From positions 2,038,711 through 2,102,710 of the forward strand of contig CANTUZ010000021.1 of assembly GCA_947846985.1 (NCBI GenBank): DNA of 64,000 nt. Direction: 5' to 3'. Source of the stretch: Fratercula arctica. Taxonomy: Eukaryota > Chordata > Aves > Charadriiformes > Alcidae. Both the position numbers and the translations under genes were made by a program. The notes beneath the pieces are model-generated. The model did not search any database and was not told the origin of the DNA. It worked only from the letters and a program-made list of their open reading frames with translations. Each line of letters begins with the position of its first letter. Within the stretch, counting starts at the first letter, position 1. This document shows positions 10,151 through 22,900 of this stretch, one piece after another.

Positions 10151-13049
10151 CTAGGAATTGAGGAGGCAGCAGCTTTAAATAGCACAGCACCCTCTGCTCC
10201 CTTTGTCTGTGTCCTTGTGCAACCAGGCAGCTCATCCTCTTTGTTTCTCATCGCCTTGGCATCCTGCAGATGAGGAGAAGAGATAAAGGCATGAAGTAAA
10301 GGCAGGAGTCTCCACCGCAGCCATCAGCCCCCAGGCTAGAGTTTCGCAGGCAGGAGATGCCGATGATCCCGTCTTCCTCCAGTCCTCCTGGAGCTGAAGG
10401 CTCTGCCCTCGGGTTTGAAACCGGTTGGGTGTCCCTCTTCACCAAGAGCCATGGCCGTACCCTGCCCCTGCCTCCTTCGGTGACGTTCTTGGTTCAGGAG
10501 ATGCTCAGGGCATCGGGGATGAGCACCGGCACATCCCTGCCCCTGGAGAGCAACTCGCTGGCTCCCTCCTCACAATAAACCCATCAACCATTTCCGTTTT
10601 CCCAATTTGCTCTTTATTTTGTGGCAGGTCTGGGGATAGGGGAGGTGCTCCCCTTGGCAGCTGGCTGTGCCTCCCTCCCATGGTGTGGGATATTCCTTCT
10701 AAAGCTTCTCTGTCCCGTCCAGCATCTGTGGAGCTTGCAGACCATCGATGTCTAACAGTCCTGTGTCTGGAAGCCTCTAAGAAAATCTTAAATCTGGATT
10801 AGAATCAACATCTCCTTGGCCTTAAAGGTTGTGACATGGCAGCTAGTAGACAGCAACGGCTTTTCACAAGTTGTCCTCTTCTGATGCTCCCGGCCGGGGC
10901 TGGCCAGAGCAGTCCAGGGGTGGCTGTCCCCGAGCAGCGTCCCCCAGCCATCAGCTGGAATGGGATTTGCTTCCTGCCTGGTCCCAAAATTGCATCTCAT
11001 TTTCAACTTGACCCCACTTGGGATGGGGGCGTGGAGCAGCGATGCACTCCAGCCTGAATTATTCTGCGAGTTCATTTTTCAGGGACCGGCGCCGGCAGAG
11101 CAGGCGGTGTGGGACTGAGCTGGGGACCACTGGGAGCAGCCCTGGCCGGAGCATCTCCTCGGCCCGACGCTGGGAGCACGGGGAGCGGGGTAACGGGCAC
11201 ATTCCAGCTTGGGTGACTGGCTCCGTTTCGTGATGACAGCTCTTCTGGACAGCTGAGCAGTATTGATGGGCTGCAGGAACCGCTCATCCTCCAGAGCTGG
11301 AAAAATGACCTGGAGCCAGTGAATGAAAAATGCATGAAAAAAGCTGGAGAGCCATGTCAGGCTTTCTCGCTGCCCCGAGAGAGCGGGGAGCACAGACAGA
11401 TGCCAGCAGGATCGTGCTCTTGAGGGTTTCAGATGCATCACAAGTCCCAGGTGACCGTAGGGTTGTTTCTTCCCACTCTGACCTTTGCATATAGAAGCTA
11501 AAGTGGAATTTTGTGGAAAATCCCTCTCGAAGCTGTCATTCTGCTCAGGGCCAAACCGCAGCCTTTGGGCTTTTCCTTGTCAAATAAACGTGGAAAGGAG
11601 AAAAAAAAAAAAAAATAGATTGAGATATAGTCAGACGCGGTAGCAGATGTTGATATCACACATCCATAGCACTCCTCCTGTAAAGAGACAGACCCAAATA
11701 GTGCAATTCTTGGGAGGCGCGAGCCGACTGCCTCCGGAGTCTGTGGCCACGTGCTTCTATAGCGAGTCTGGGTTTGGGTTGTGGTTTCTCTGCCAAAGAG
11801 GTGGAGAGCAGCCGGGTGCTGGCAGGGGGGTGACACTGCTCTGCAGTCTGTCCAGCACCCGCTCCGGTAAACCTCTGCGGCACGGGATGCCCCAGTTCTC
11901 CTCTCAAACCCAACTGGGAGCGCTGGGCAGGTTGGGGATTTTGCAAGAGGCCAAGGGAGTGCATAGAAAGATGGTTCTCGCTGTAATAGGAAGAGCACAT
12001 GGGTGCTTTCAGCAGTGGAAATAGTGACTAAGGCCAGCGCAAACTAATTGCATCCTTGCTGTACTGCTGAGATTCTGTTAAACGACTGGGAACTCAAGTG
12101 GAGCTTGTGGTCCGTATAAAACCGAGCGCTGTGCGATGGCTTCGGGTGCTCTCCTCTCCCGGGCTGCAGACTAGCGCCGTTCCACAGTAATATCCTGTCC
12201 GCTGCAGGATTTTTTCATTTCCAGAAAGCAACTGGCTTCTTTTGAATTTATAGTGTATGCAAAGGGGGTTTTTTGTTTGTTTGTTTGTAGCTTTGATCAA
12301 ATGATGTTTTCTAGTCCTGCCTTCTGTTGGTGTATGTTTTTACGGAGGGCTGGGAGAAAGCTGTGTGCCTGGCTGTCAAACCTGTCTTTGGGGAGTAGAA
12401 AGGGTGTAAGTTAAGCAGTAAGTTAACTTCTCTTTTCCTCTCATCGTTTCTTTATATGTCTTATGTCTTTTATCAGGCAGGCGAGCAGCTAGCGTGCCTG
12501 CATCTGGGGAGCTTGCAGAAGGGGCTTTGGCAGGGTGGGAAGAGGAGCCCTGCCTCTCCTGCTGCCCAGCCCAATTCCATCCAGAACGCCTTGGAAATGT
12601 AATACCCCTCTTAAATGCGCTTTGTTACGCTGTTGTTAACAGCTGCTCTAACTAGCGCTGGACTGCCGGGCTTCTGCTCCAGCCGGCTCTGGAGGATGGT
12701 TTGTAAGTCACCGGCCGTGCTGTTGCGGGTTGACTTTCCATGTCAGGCTGTTAATCATCTCCTGTTACCGCTTGCTCCTTTATCTCAAGTGGAAGTTATC
12801 TCTGGAGCAGATCTCGCGTGTTTAGGGTTCAGTTATACACTTTGTCCGTGTAAGGGAAAAGGTGATAATTAGCCAGTGGTTCCCCAAGGAGCAGAGCAAA
12901 ATCCGCAGGGTGAGTCTTCGCTTCCTCTTGCTTCACACCTCGGTTTTCAAATGCTTAATCCTAATAATTGTAAGCGTTTGGATGTCTGACTTGTCCACTT
13001 GGCACGAGAATATCGAAGTACCTGTTACGGTTGCATTGATTTAGTGTCA
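10151..13049. other. Intronic sequence without recognised genes
   Basis: This is mixed-composition unique sequence with an A-tract at about 11601-11615. No exon of MYO1D and no transposon could be recognised. The open frames on both strands look accidental. Confidence 0.45.
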
Positions 13050-13279
13050 CAGGTGGATCTTAGGAAGAAATCCTTTGCTGTGAGGGGGGTGAGCCCCTGG
13101 CCAGGTTGCCCAGAGAAGCTGTGGCTGCCCCATCCCTGGAGGGGTTCAAGGCCAGGTTGGACGGGGCTTGGAGCAACCTGGGCTGGTGGGAGGTGTCCCT
13201 GCCCAGGGCAGGGGGTGGCACTGGGTGGGCTTTAAGGTCCCTTCCAGCCCAAACCATTCTGTGATTCTGTGATTCTGTG
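13050..13279 (+). mobile_element. CR1 LINE 3' end fragment
   Basis: The sequence runs from the AGGAAGAAATCC phrase through GGTTGCCCAGAGAAGCTGTGG to the terminal GTGATTCTGTGATTCTGTG microsatellite that ends CR1 elements without poly(A). The copy is strongly 5'-truncated and comprises only 3' non-coding sequence. Confidence 0.92.
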
Positions 13280-16200
13280 TGTGTGCTTATTGTGTGAGTT
13301 CCTACTGCCCCTGCTTGGGTTTGGTAGAAGTCCTTCCAAAGAGCGAGGTGCTGGGCTGCGCTGGGTTTGCATCCAGCCTGTGTGCGCAGTGAAGATTCCC
13401 CTTAGAAAATTAAAAATCAGAACTTGGTTTAAATTTATATAAGCTATCCAAAAAATGCAGCTTTGAAAGTTGTAGCAGTTCTCCTGGGCTGCCATGTGCT
13501 GGCTGCAGCCTCGCTTGACGGGAACCAGACCGTTCCCTGGTGCCGCTCTCTGGGCTCCTGAGGCTTTGGCCGTGCTCCTGCATCACCGCGTTGTCCCTGA
13601 GGACCGAACCCGGCCTCTCATCCCAGCACCAGCACACCCGGGTCCCAGTTTCAGAGAGCTCAGACATCATAGGATGTGACAAATCATTGCAAAGGTTTTA
13701 TTTTGGAGTACAGAACTGCAGATTAATAAGCTTTAATTGTGCTGACTTTTTGCTGGCAGCAGCTCAGTTCCTTGTGGGGAGGGACAGAGAGAGCAAAAGA
13801 GTAAGAAGCAGCTCCAATTAGTGACCTAAGTGTTTACACTGGCTAAGGAGCACCTAATTACCTGTCAGCAGCTTGCTTTCTCCTGATCACAAGCGTTTAC
13901 ACACGGAGCCAGTAATTCCAGCTGTTTCCCTCTTGTGCTGCAGGAATTCAGAGATAATTATGGGCAGCGATTTAAAGGTAGCTGGCTCGTCCCTGAATGT
14001 AAGTGTCATGTGAAGGTGCATACACCCGGGAGAGTCGAGTGAGTATCATCACCGTTGGGAAATGCTGGTCTGAAAAGAGTCTTTATCTCCTTTCAGCATC
14101 AGGAGCGGGCCGTGCTAATCGTATGCCACAACCTTGACCTCCCTGTGTCTGAGCAGGGCTGCCGAGGTGGTAGCACGCGAGTAGATTTATAAGCTGCCGG
14201 GTGATTTTCAGGTAGGTTTTGTGCAGAGCGGCTCGCGAAGCAGCCCGCCCTGGCTGTCGTGTGATGCCACGCTGAACTTGGCAGCGGCCGCTTTGCTCTG
14301 ACCTCTGTTTCTCAGCCCGAGAATAAGCCTGTTGGCTCTCCGTGTCTGGGGCAGGATTTTAACCCCAGAGAAACTTGCATGACTTAAGAAGGGCTTTCAT
14401 TGATCTCAAGGTCAGGCAGACTCTTCTAATCAGCTGACCTAATCGCTTGCCCTGCACAAGCTCTGGACGTTGACCCAGCGAGACAGAAGCTTGCTTAATG
14501 CCCGACTCTTGGCGCGATGTGGACGTTGATCAGCGCATCGCCTCGGTAAGAGCAGGAGCTGCACCAGGCCATGAGGAGAGCGTTAGCACCTTCCTCCCGA
14601 GGGGTCCCACCTACGCGCGCTCCTCTTCATCTCTGGCTCTTCACGTTGGGCTTTTTTAGTTTTGTGTACAACACAGTTCTAAGCTCTGTGGTCCGGTGAC
14701 CGCGTGCTCGTGGATGAAGAGATCTGATGCCGTATCATTCCGCCATCATCTCCTTATTTCTAGCCATTGCGTGAAAGGATGCCCTGGGTGTTGTCACCTG
14801 TTCTGCGTATAGAGCTGTTGGAGCTAGAAAAGAGAAGCTCTGGGGCTGCGAAAGGGAAGAAGACCAGTTCACCCAACTGCGGACAGGAAGGGAGAATCAT
14901 GAGACTGAGAACAGCTCTGTTTCGCAAACAGATTGTTTTTATCTTATTTACTGAAACCCCTCATCAGCCTCCTCTGTCGCTGCAAACAAAAAAGGATGTT
15001 GCAAAAAACCGAGATCCTCAGATGCAGCTTTTAAATTAGATTGAAGAATGTTCCTTGTTTGTGGTGTTAGCGGGAAGTCCTTGAAAGCGTTAGGATGAGC
15101 GTAAGACCGTCCTCTTGCCAGTTATGTCTTGAGGTGAGGCATTAATTTGCCATTTTGGCAGCGCTGCCGTCGAGCCCCGCGGCTCACTGACGGGCGGGCA
15201 GACCCGGCAAGGCTGGAGGAACGATTCCCCTCCCAGAGATTATTTCACAGTGGTGGCATCTTATCTTGTCAGCGCAATGGCTCTTCGGAAAACGTATAGG
15301 AAGCCTCTTGAAATGATGCGATAGCCTTGGAACAAAGAGTTAATCTATTACCAGTGGAAGCGTTTGCTTTGCAACTCATTTTTCCCCATTCGCAGCTCAA
15401 TTTTTCAATTTATCGCAGAGAGCAATGCGAAAGATTTAACTCTGGTTAAGCCCAGAGGAAGGTGGAAGCTGATTAGAAACTGGGGCGGGGGAAAGATATT
15501 TTGCTCAGCTGGAATGAGTGCAGCGAAATAAATTAACGCTGAATGCTCGAGCCGTAGATATGTGATTTGTTAATGGCTTTAGCTTTGGTTGATATAGCAA
15601 ATTTCTCAGTGCCATGTGTAAATCTCCTGATTTCTCCTAGCGCGGACCCTGAAATATAGGAGCGTAAAATATTGATGATCCTGCCTACTAAAAGATGGAT
15701 ACGCTAATGGGAAGCCTACCACTGTTTGGTACCTCCAAATAGCATTCGCCATGGCTCGGGGATCATAGTTATTCATCCTTGCCATGGCCCCGTGAAGCGG
15801 TTGGTATCCCTGTGAGACTGGGAACCTAAGGCTGTATGATGCCACGGCTTATTCTCAGAATATTTTTGCCGAACTTGGCTGCATTTGGAGAAATTTCTGT
15901 AGGAGCCGAAGACCCTGCAGGTCACCAGGTCCCTTCTCCTGCCTGACAGAGTCCTGGGAGGGTGTTTGGGATGAATCCGAAGGCAGGGAGGGTCCCGAGG
16001 GGTTGTTGTTGGAGTGGCTGCAGTGATGCCGCCGGGAATTACAGCCTTTGGCGTTGGTTCCAATCTCCGCGAAGCAGCAGGTCGGGGGTGGGAAGGAAAG
16101 AGGCTCATCCACAGAAATAGCATCAAAGGAAAAACTGTACCCTCTGCTGCGAGGAAAGGTAGGAAGAAGGATCGATCCTTTTGCAGCCCAGAATGCAAAC

Positions 16201-16433
16201 TGTGCCAGACAGTAATTAAAAGCGTTTTCCTGTGCCTAGTAACATGTCTGTGTCTGCAGCCTAAGCCTGCTCGGGCACAGAGCCCTGTTTATTCCAGGGG
16301 GCCGAGGGGCAGCAACAGCCTGGCTGGGGGGTCACCAGCAGTCCCAGCCCCCTGGCCCATCTCTCCCACTGGCTCTGGCCTGGCCCAAAGCTGGGTGATG
16401 GATGTGATGATTTCACCCTCTACTCTACTCTTC
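13280..16433. other. Intronic sequence without recognised genes
   Basis: The stretch holds two calm, moderately AT-rich segments (13680-14020 and 15240-15600) without repeats, rich in TAATTA/CAATTA-like cores, that could be conserved non-coding elements. The rest is mixed. Coding evidence is absent, and conservation could not be checked. Confidence 0.4.
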
Positions 16434-16983
16434 CCCCTCTGCTCTGCTCTGGTGAGACCCCACCTGGAGTCCTGTGTCCAGCTCTGGAGCCCTCAGCACA
16501 AGAAGGACATGGAGCTGTTGGAGTGGGGCCAGAGGAGGCCCCGGAGATGCTGGGAGAGCTGGAGCCCCTCTGCTGTGGGGACAGGCTGAGAGAGCTGGGG
16601 GGGTTCAGCCTGGAGAAGAGAAGGCTCCGGGGAGACCTTCCAGCCCCTGCCAGTCCCTCAAGGGGCTCCAGGAAAGCTGGGGGGGGCTGTTTGCAAGGGC
16701 ATGTAGCGACAGGACGAGGGGCAATGGTTTAAACTAGAGCAGGGCAGGTTTAGATGAGCCATTAGGAAGAAGTTCTTTCCCCTGAGGGTGGTGAGACACT
16801 GGCCCAGGTTGCCCAGAGAGGGGGTGGAGGCCCCATCCCTGGAGACATCCAAGGCCAGGCTGGATGAGGCTCTGAGCGACCTGATCTAGTTACAGATGTC
16901 CCTGCTCACTGCAGGGGGTGGGACCAGATGGCCTTTAGAGGTCCCTTCCCACCCAACAGTCTGTGATTCTGTGACTCTATGAT
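16434..16983 (+). mobile_element. CR1 LINE 3' fragment, about 550 bp
   Basis: The element begins within the last part of the CR1 ORF2 (the phrase encoding [16 protein letters not shown]). It continues through the 3' untranslated part and ends in the CTGTGATTCTGTGACTCTATG tail at about 16980. The reading frame is broken within a few hundred bases. It is collinear with the + copy at about 55165-55928. Confidence 0.92.
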
Positions 16984-19900
16984 CTGAAGTGTCCCTTCCC
17001 ACCTAGGGGCTTCCGTGATTCCCTGCGCTCCGGAGAGCAGCTGAAAACCCGAGGAACAGGGCAGGGCTGCGGATAGAGACTGTGATTTCCGCGGCGAGCT
17101 CAGCCTGCCCTGCTGAGCCAGAAGCTGAATTTTGGGCAGGAGGGATTTGCTGCCTTCCCAGGTCGGGTAGCTGAGGATAAACGTTCGAATAAACATCCAT
17201 CTCATGTTTCCATAGGTGGTGTCCTCCAGCGGAGTCACGTAACGCCCTGAAATGAAATTATATGTTGTTGCAATGAAAATGCAAATGCTGAATCTAGTGG
17301 GAATCGGCCTGGCAATGTGCATTTCCCTTCCAATCTTTTCATTTCTATAAGCAAAAATCTTTTTGTTTATGCACCTGTTTTTCAGGCTGCCTTCGCCACA
17401 AGGAAGGGTATTTTTTGCATGATCCAACACAGTTATTTCAGCTATTTCTGCAAATCCCAACTTCTTGCTGAATAAGTTAGCCAAAGGAAAAGCAGAAATA
17501 GGTCAGGTATCTAAATAAGACGTAGTTGTCTCTCTTCACAGCAAGTTGCCTTTTTTCCTGCCTGTGTGAATTGTGCTAATGTATCAGAGAATAAAGAGGA
17601 GAGAACAAAGGGAAGCAGAAGTGCCAGTATTTTTATTCTGGGATTGCAGCTTCAGAGCCCTTTACTTTGCAGAAGTGATACCGAGACCGCTCTGGAACAT
17701 CTCAGCAAATGCTCCCGAAATAATGAAAAGCGAATTGGCTGCCCAAGCTCTCGGCATACCCAAGACCCACTTGAAATCCTGCTCGTCATTTTGCTATCGC
17801 ATAAAAAAATTGATTTCCCGGTACAGCCAAAGTCCCGCTTCTAAGAAGCGTCCTTGATGCCTTGCGGGGCATCAGGAATCTGTAATATTAAAGCAATACA
17901 GTGAAAGTTTGGTGTTCTTGGGAATCATTGGGCTTGAAATGTAGAGAAAAGGGCTGCCTTTAGTTATTAGTCATAGGGTGAGATTTTTCGGCTGGGTTCT
18001 TTGTTCCGGGGAGTGCCTGTGGCTGATGCCAAGCTCCTGGCAGGTCGGCTGTCACATTGGTTTAGGCTAATCTGACTGCTCCTGGTCCTTGGAGAGGACA
18101 TTAGGAATCCAGAATTAAATTCCTCTTTTTAAATACCTGCGTGCTGCTGTGTGCCGCTGGAAGGACTTTGTTTTCATGACTTTTAGGTTTTGTGATGGAA
18201 GCAGAATCTTTCTTACAAAATCCGCCTCACCCGTTCTTCTCCCCGTCTTCAAACCTGATTCACCCCAATGCTTTCGACCGGAACAGTCATGACTTTCATC
18301 ATGTCTGAAACTTGATTAGCCCCAAAACGTTTCATGGGGGTGCTGTAATGCTGATACGGAGGTGATGTCAGTAGTGGTTCTGGCTGGGCTTTTCCGCATG
18401 GACAATTTTATGCGACGGAGTTTTTGAGGCAGCAGAAGCAACTTTTCCCTATGTTTTGGGATCAGTCCAACCATCCTCTTTCCTCCTTCCTGAGGAGTCT
18501 GAAATCCCCCGCTCCCTCCCTAATTTGTCCACCTCATGATTGCCTTCTTGCTCTTGTCTTCTCTTTTCTGTCATCCAAACTCTCCTCTGGGCTAATGACC
18601 AACCCTCCCCATCTTTCGGCCATCCTGTGCTGGGAAACAGAGGCCACATTTTCTCAAGACTTCAAAAAAAAAAATAGCGTTGTTGGGGAAGTTTGGTGTA
18701 GACGAGGTGTGTCGGCTCCCGACGTCCTGAGAACGGTTGGAAACCTGTTCAAACATCATCCCTAAAGTACCGTCCGCCACTGGGACTGCGCTCATGGGAT
18801 GTTTAGAGCCGAAACCAAATGCCCCAAGTCACTCTGTGCACTGTTCCTGAGACCCCCGACCTCTTCTCGCTGGATTTTTTCAGTAGCACCAACCTTGGTA
18901 CGATCTGTTCCTAAGCTTCCCTCTGACCTTCTGAGCGTCCCTCGTATTTAAAATCCCTTTTTAAAGCCCTTCATACTTGCTTTATCTCTTCGGGCTCCTC
19001 CGAAAGGCCCTGGCTGTGCTTTTGCCCCAGGAAATAGGAGGGAAGTAGCTGTTGGTTAAAAAGCTAAAACCTGAATGCGATGGTGGAGCAATCGTTTGGC
19101 TGTGCCCTGAGTCACCCTGACTTGTAGCTTACCCTTCCCCTTCCCGTCCGTCATCCTCTGCCCGATGATTCTCTCCTGCCTTGTTCCGCAGGGTCCGGTG
19201 CGTGTTTTAAACTGCCTTTGGTGTGGGAGGCACCTGGCAGGGCGCTGCGTCGGCAGGAAACACCGCGCTGCCTGCGATGTCCCTGCTGCCGCGTCCCTCC
19301 CCATCAAATGACTCCCAAGGGCGGGGGGCAACGAAAACCCCAGGGGTGGAAAAATCACAAGGTTCCAGTGATTCTTCTTTTGGCTGTAGCGAGAGGCGTT
19401 TTTAACAGGCGGGAGACCTCGGCGAGACTCCTCAACATGGGGTTAAAAGCCTGTCATTAACTGAAGGATGATTCAGCTTCCTCAGCTGAAATGTCACCGT
19501 GTGGATGCCGGGAGAGGAGGAGCCAGCGTCTTCCTCGCTGGCAAAACGCCGCGGTAACCCCAGCACCCCCCCACCCCTCTGCGCTCCCCTTCCAGGACAA
19601 TTCACGGTTCAGCTTTCAGGAATGGGCTGGTGGTTGGGGGCCGGAGAGCCCTGACGCTGCCTGCCCAAATCATCGGGGAAAATGCTGGTTGCCCGTGAAA
19701 GTGTGACCTTTTGTCAGGCACAATGCGATAAAAATCTTGCTTCACACGGGGAGGGTGAAGAGGAGCATCGCTTCTCTCCGGGAGAAAGGCTGCAGGAGAA
19801 AACGGCACAATAACACCTCTTTTTTACGGCATTTTTCTATCCCCTGAAGCTTTAGCTAATTTCTCTCTTTTTCTATTAGAAAAGGAGAAAAAAAAATCTA

Positions 19901-22900
19901 GGTTTTCAGATCAGATCTGGAAATAGAGAGGCAGGACTGAGCGCAGCTGTTCCAGGTCAGAGCGGCCGAGGAGGGGAGACGTCTCTCGTGCTGACGGAGC
20001 AAGGTTATTCCGAGGGCCAGAGGAACGTGCCTCGTGGTGATGAGCTGCCATCGGGCTCGGATCAATTCGGCCCCGCCACTGGACGGAGTGGCCCAGAGGG
20101 CCGGGAAGCCACTGGCCATTTCACATGATGTCACCCCGTCCTGCGCTAAGTAGGTCATGGTGACACCCTGCCCGAAAGTCCCCCGCGCCGGCGCTGCTGC
20201 CATCGCAGCGGTGCCGAGCAGGACTATCCCTGATAAACTCAGGGAAAAAAAAACAAACGACACAACCCTCAGAATGGGGAATTCACACAGAATTAGCTTA
20301 TCCGGGGGTTATCCGGAGTGCGCCGCACGGCAATCGGAGGCGGCAGTAAACGGACCCATCTCTGGTTGCTGTGCATCGGCCCCTGGTTGGCTGGCAGAAA
20401 CGAAGCATCCGATGGGATGATGAATATCCAGGTTGCTATAGTGACCGCGAGCCCTGCTGCTAAAAGCAGTCGTTCTCCATCACCCACCCCCCCGCACGCA
20501 CACACGGGCTGTCACACGCCGCTCAAAGGCACCCGGTGAATTATCCCGTGCCGAGCGAGCGCGCCCGGCAGTGGATGTTCCCTGGGATGTCAAAGCCCTC
20601 CCATTAAATTCCCGTCTCTAATGAGCTCAGCGGCGATGTGCGCAGAATATAAGGGAGCTGAGCCGTTTGCCTGCGCAGCCGCTCGGCGTTCCACGGGCTG
20701 CGGGACGGCTGGGGACGGGGACAGCCGGCTCCTTGGCACAGACGTTACTGAACCCAAGCTTTCGGAGCCGGGGGTGGAACACGACGATGCCACCTCGCTT
20801 CCCGGCACGTGGGGAGAGCCCTCACACCGTTGGCATCGTGGCTCGTTTCCCGCGGCCATCAGTGCCGACAGAAGCCGAGCTTGTGGCTTCGCCGTAGCAA
20901 ATTGCCCCAGCTGGCAGTTTCGCTGGCACAGGTCAATCCTAAAGAATGATAAGAAAAAAAGAAAAGGAGGAGAGAGCCTTAAAAGTGTGCAGACTTTTGA
21001 TTTTTTTTAATAATAATTTTAGGGGATCTCTGTGAAGCTCGGTGGCAGCTTCCCACGTTTTTGTGGGAGGACTTTGTTGAAGGACTTCAGACCTCTGCCA
21101 GGCTTTAAAAGCATCTAAATATCTGTATAAATATCTAAAAACCTCTGTAGAAATATCTAAAAATCCCTGTGCAAGTATCTAAAACTGCCTGTTTAATCCA
21201 CAGCCCTGCACCTGCCGTTGGGGAAGGTGGAGTTGCTCATCCGTCGGGATGGCTGTGGGTTACGTCTGTATCGAAGGGAAATGCCAGGGCAACAGCAGCC
21301 CTTCACTGTGGCATCGTTTTCCATCCTAAAGCCCCCGTCAGGTGTTTCAGCCACTGTTTGATACCAGAAAATTGTTGTCCCCTTGTAAATTTGAGCGGTA
21401 AACAGTTGGATAATCCCATACTTCGTGTCCTCGCCATCAGCTCCCTGTACCTCACGTTCTTGCGGGAGTTGCCTAAATACATCCCAGCTGACTGAAACCT
21501 GTTAGATTCCTTTTGAAGTCTTTTTTTTTTTTCCCCTAATTTCTTCCTTCCTTAAACTTCAGAAATTCAGCCAGCGGAATTTTATCGGCATCTGCCGTCC
21601 AGGCCAAGAGCATCCTTTCAGGAGGGACATCGCACACGTGGGCTGTGTACGCCCCAGCGAATGCGGCTCCGGTGAATTCAGCCCAGTGGCTGGATGATGG
21701 CGAGGACCGGAGCTGAAAAGAAAATGTAATTTTTCCTGCTTCCCAGCCTGCCCGGGAATTGAGGTCCATGATGTCCTAAACGGGAAGCGAGTCTGCGCTC
21801 ATCTTCCTAAGTGGTCTTATTTTATTTATGTGCTGGTGCATTTCTAATGCGGGATTCTTGGCATAACCCCGTGAATGAGCCAATGTTCTGCTTTTACCCT
21901 CTCTCCAGCCAAGGACTTTGAATCATATTTTTGGCGTAGTGGTTTTTATAAAATATGTAACGCTCCAGCGTCTTGCGGCCGCGTTTGCTCCTGCTAAAGC
22001 AGCAAGCCGGATGAGAGCTGACTCTCAAAAGCTTTGCCAGGGCTCAGAATAGCTGAGAAAATACGACTAACTGGGGACTTCAGGACAAGCTGTAATTTAT
22101 ATATTGGTGCTGCACCCGGGGAAAGCTGCTGGAGTTGAGAGCAGGGTCAGTTTGAGCAAGTGGCACGCGTTGCCCGACTGTAGCCTGCGCGCCCATCAGC
22201 CTCAGAAACTAAATTTCTCTGTTTATCCAAAACCAAGTAGGATGCAAACCGAGCCGCAAAGCGCGCCGGAGCCCTGCATGTAGGCAGGCTGAGGATGTTA
22301 CGCAGTCGTAGACGTCGTTTCTTACCTAACGAGCGTGCTCGTTTCGTAATTCTGCGCCAGAACTGGTTTCCGCTCTGTGCAGGTTACCCCGGGTGACGTT
22401 CCTCTTCCCCCCTGATCCTGCCGGACCCTGCGGGGGGTTGGTTGAGGGGACAGAAGGGACGCGGGTGCCCTCCCTCCTGCCACCCGCTCCCCCCGCAGCA
22501 GGAACCACAGACACCCTCCCCCACCTCCTGCCCACCCTCCCCATCCTTCTTCCCTCCAGGTGGTTGCTTATCGTCGGTCCGTAAATCTTCACCGGGCTGA
22601 AAATCTGATGCAAAACTTAGAATTCTAGCTGTAGAGAGAGTGCGAAATACACTGAATTTTGGAGAGGATTTAATTCCTACGGTATCAAACTGCACCTGGG
22701 GGCCAGGGGAGGGAAAAGGAGCAGTACGTTGGAGTTTAGAATGGTTTGCATCAAAATTTGGGGTTTGCATCAATAACCCGTCTATTCAGCAGGGCCCTGG
22801 TAGGTGGGTGCTGTCGTGGCACTGCCGTGGTGGCTGGGAGCTGCCTGGGTAGCTTTCGGTTTTGCCCGCTGGAGGAAATGAAATATTTAACTCGCTCTCT

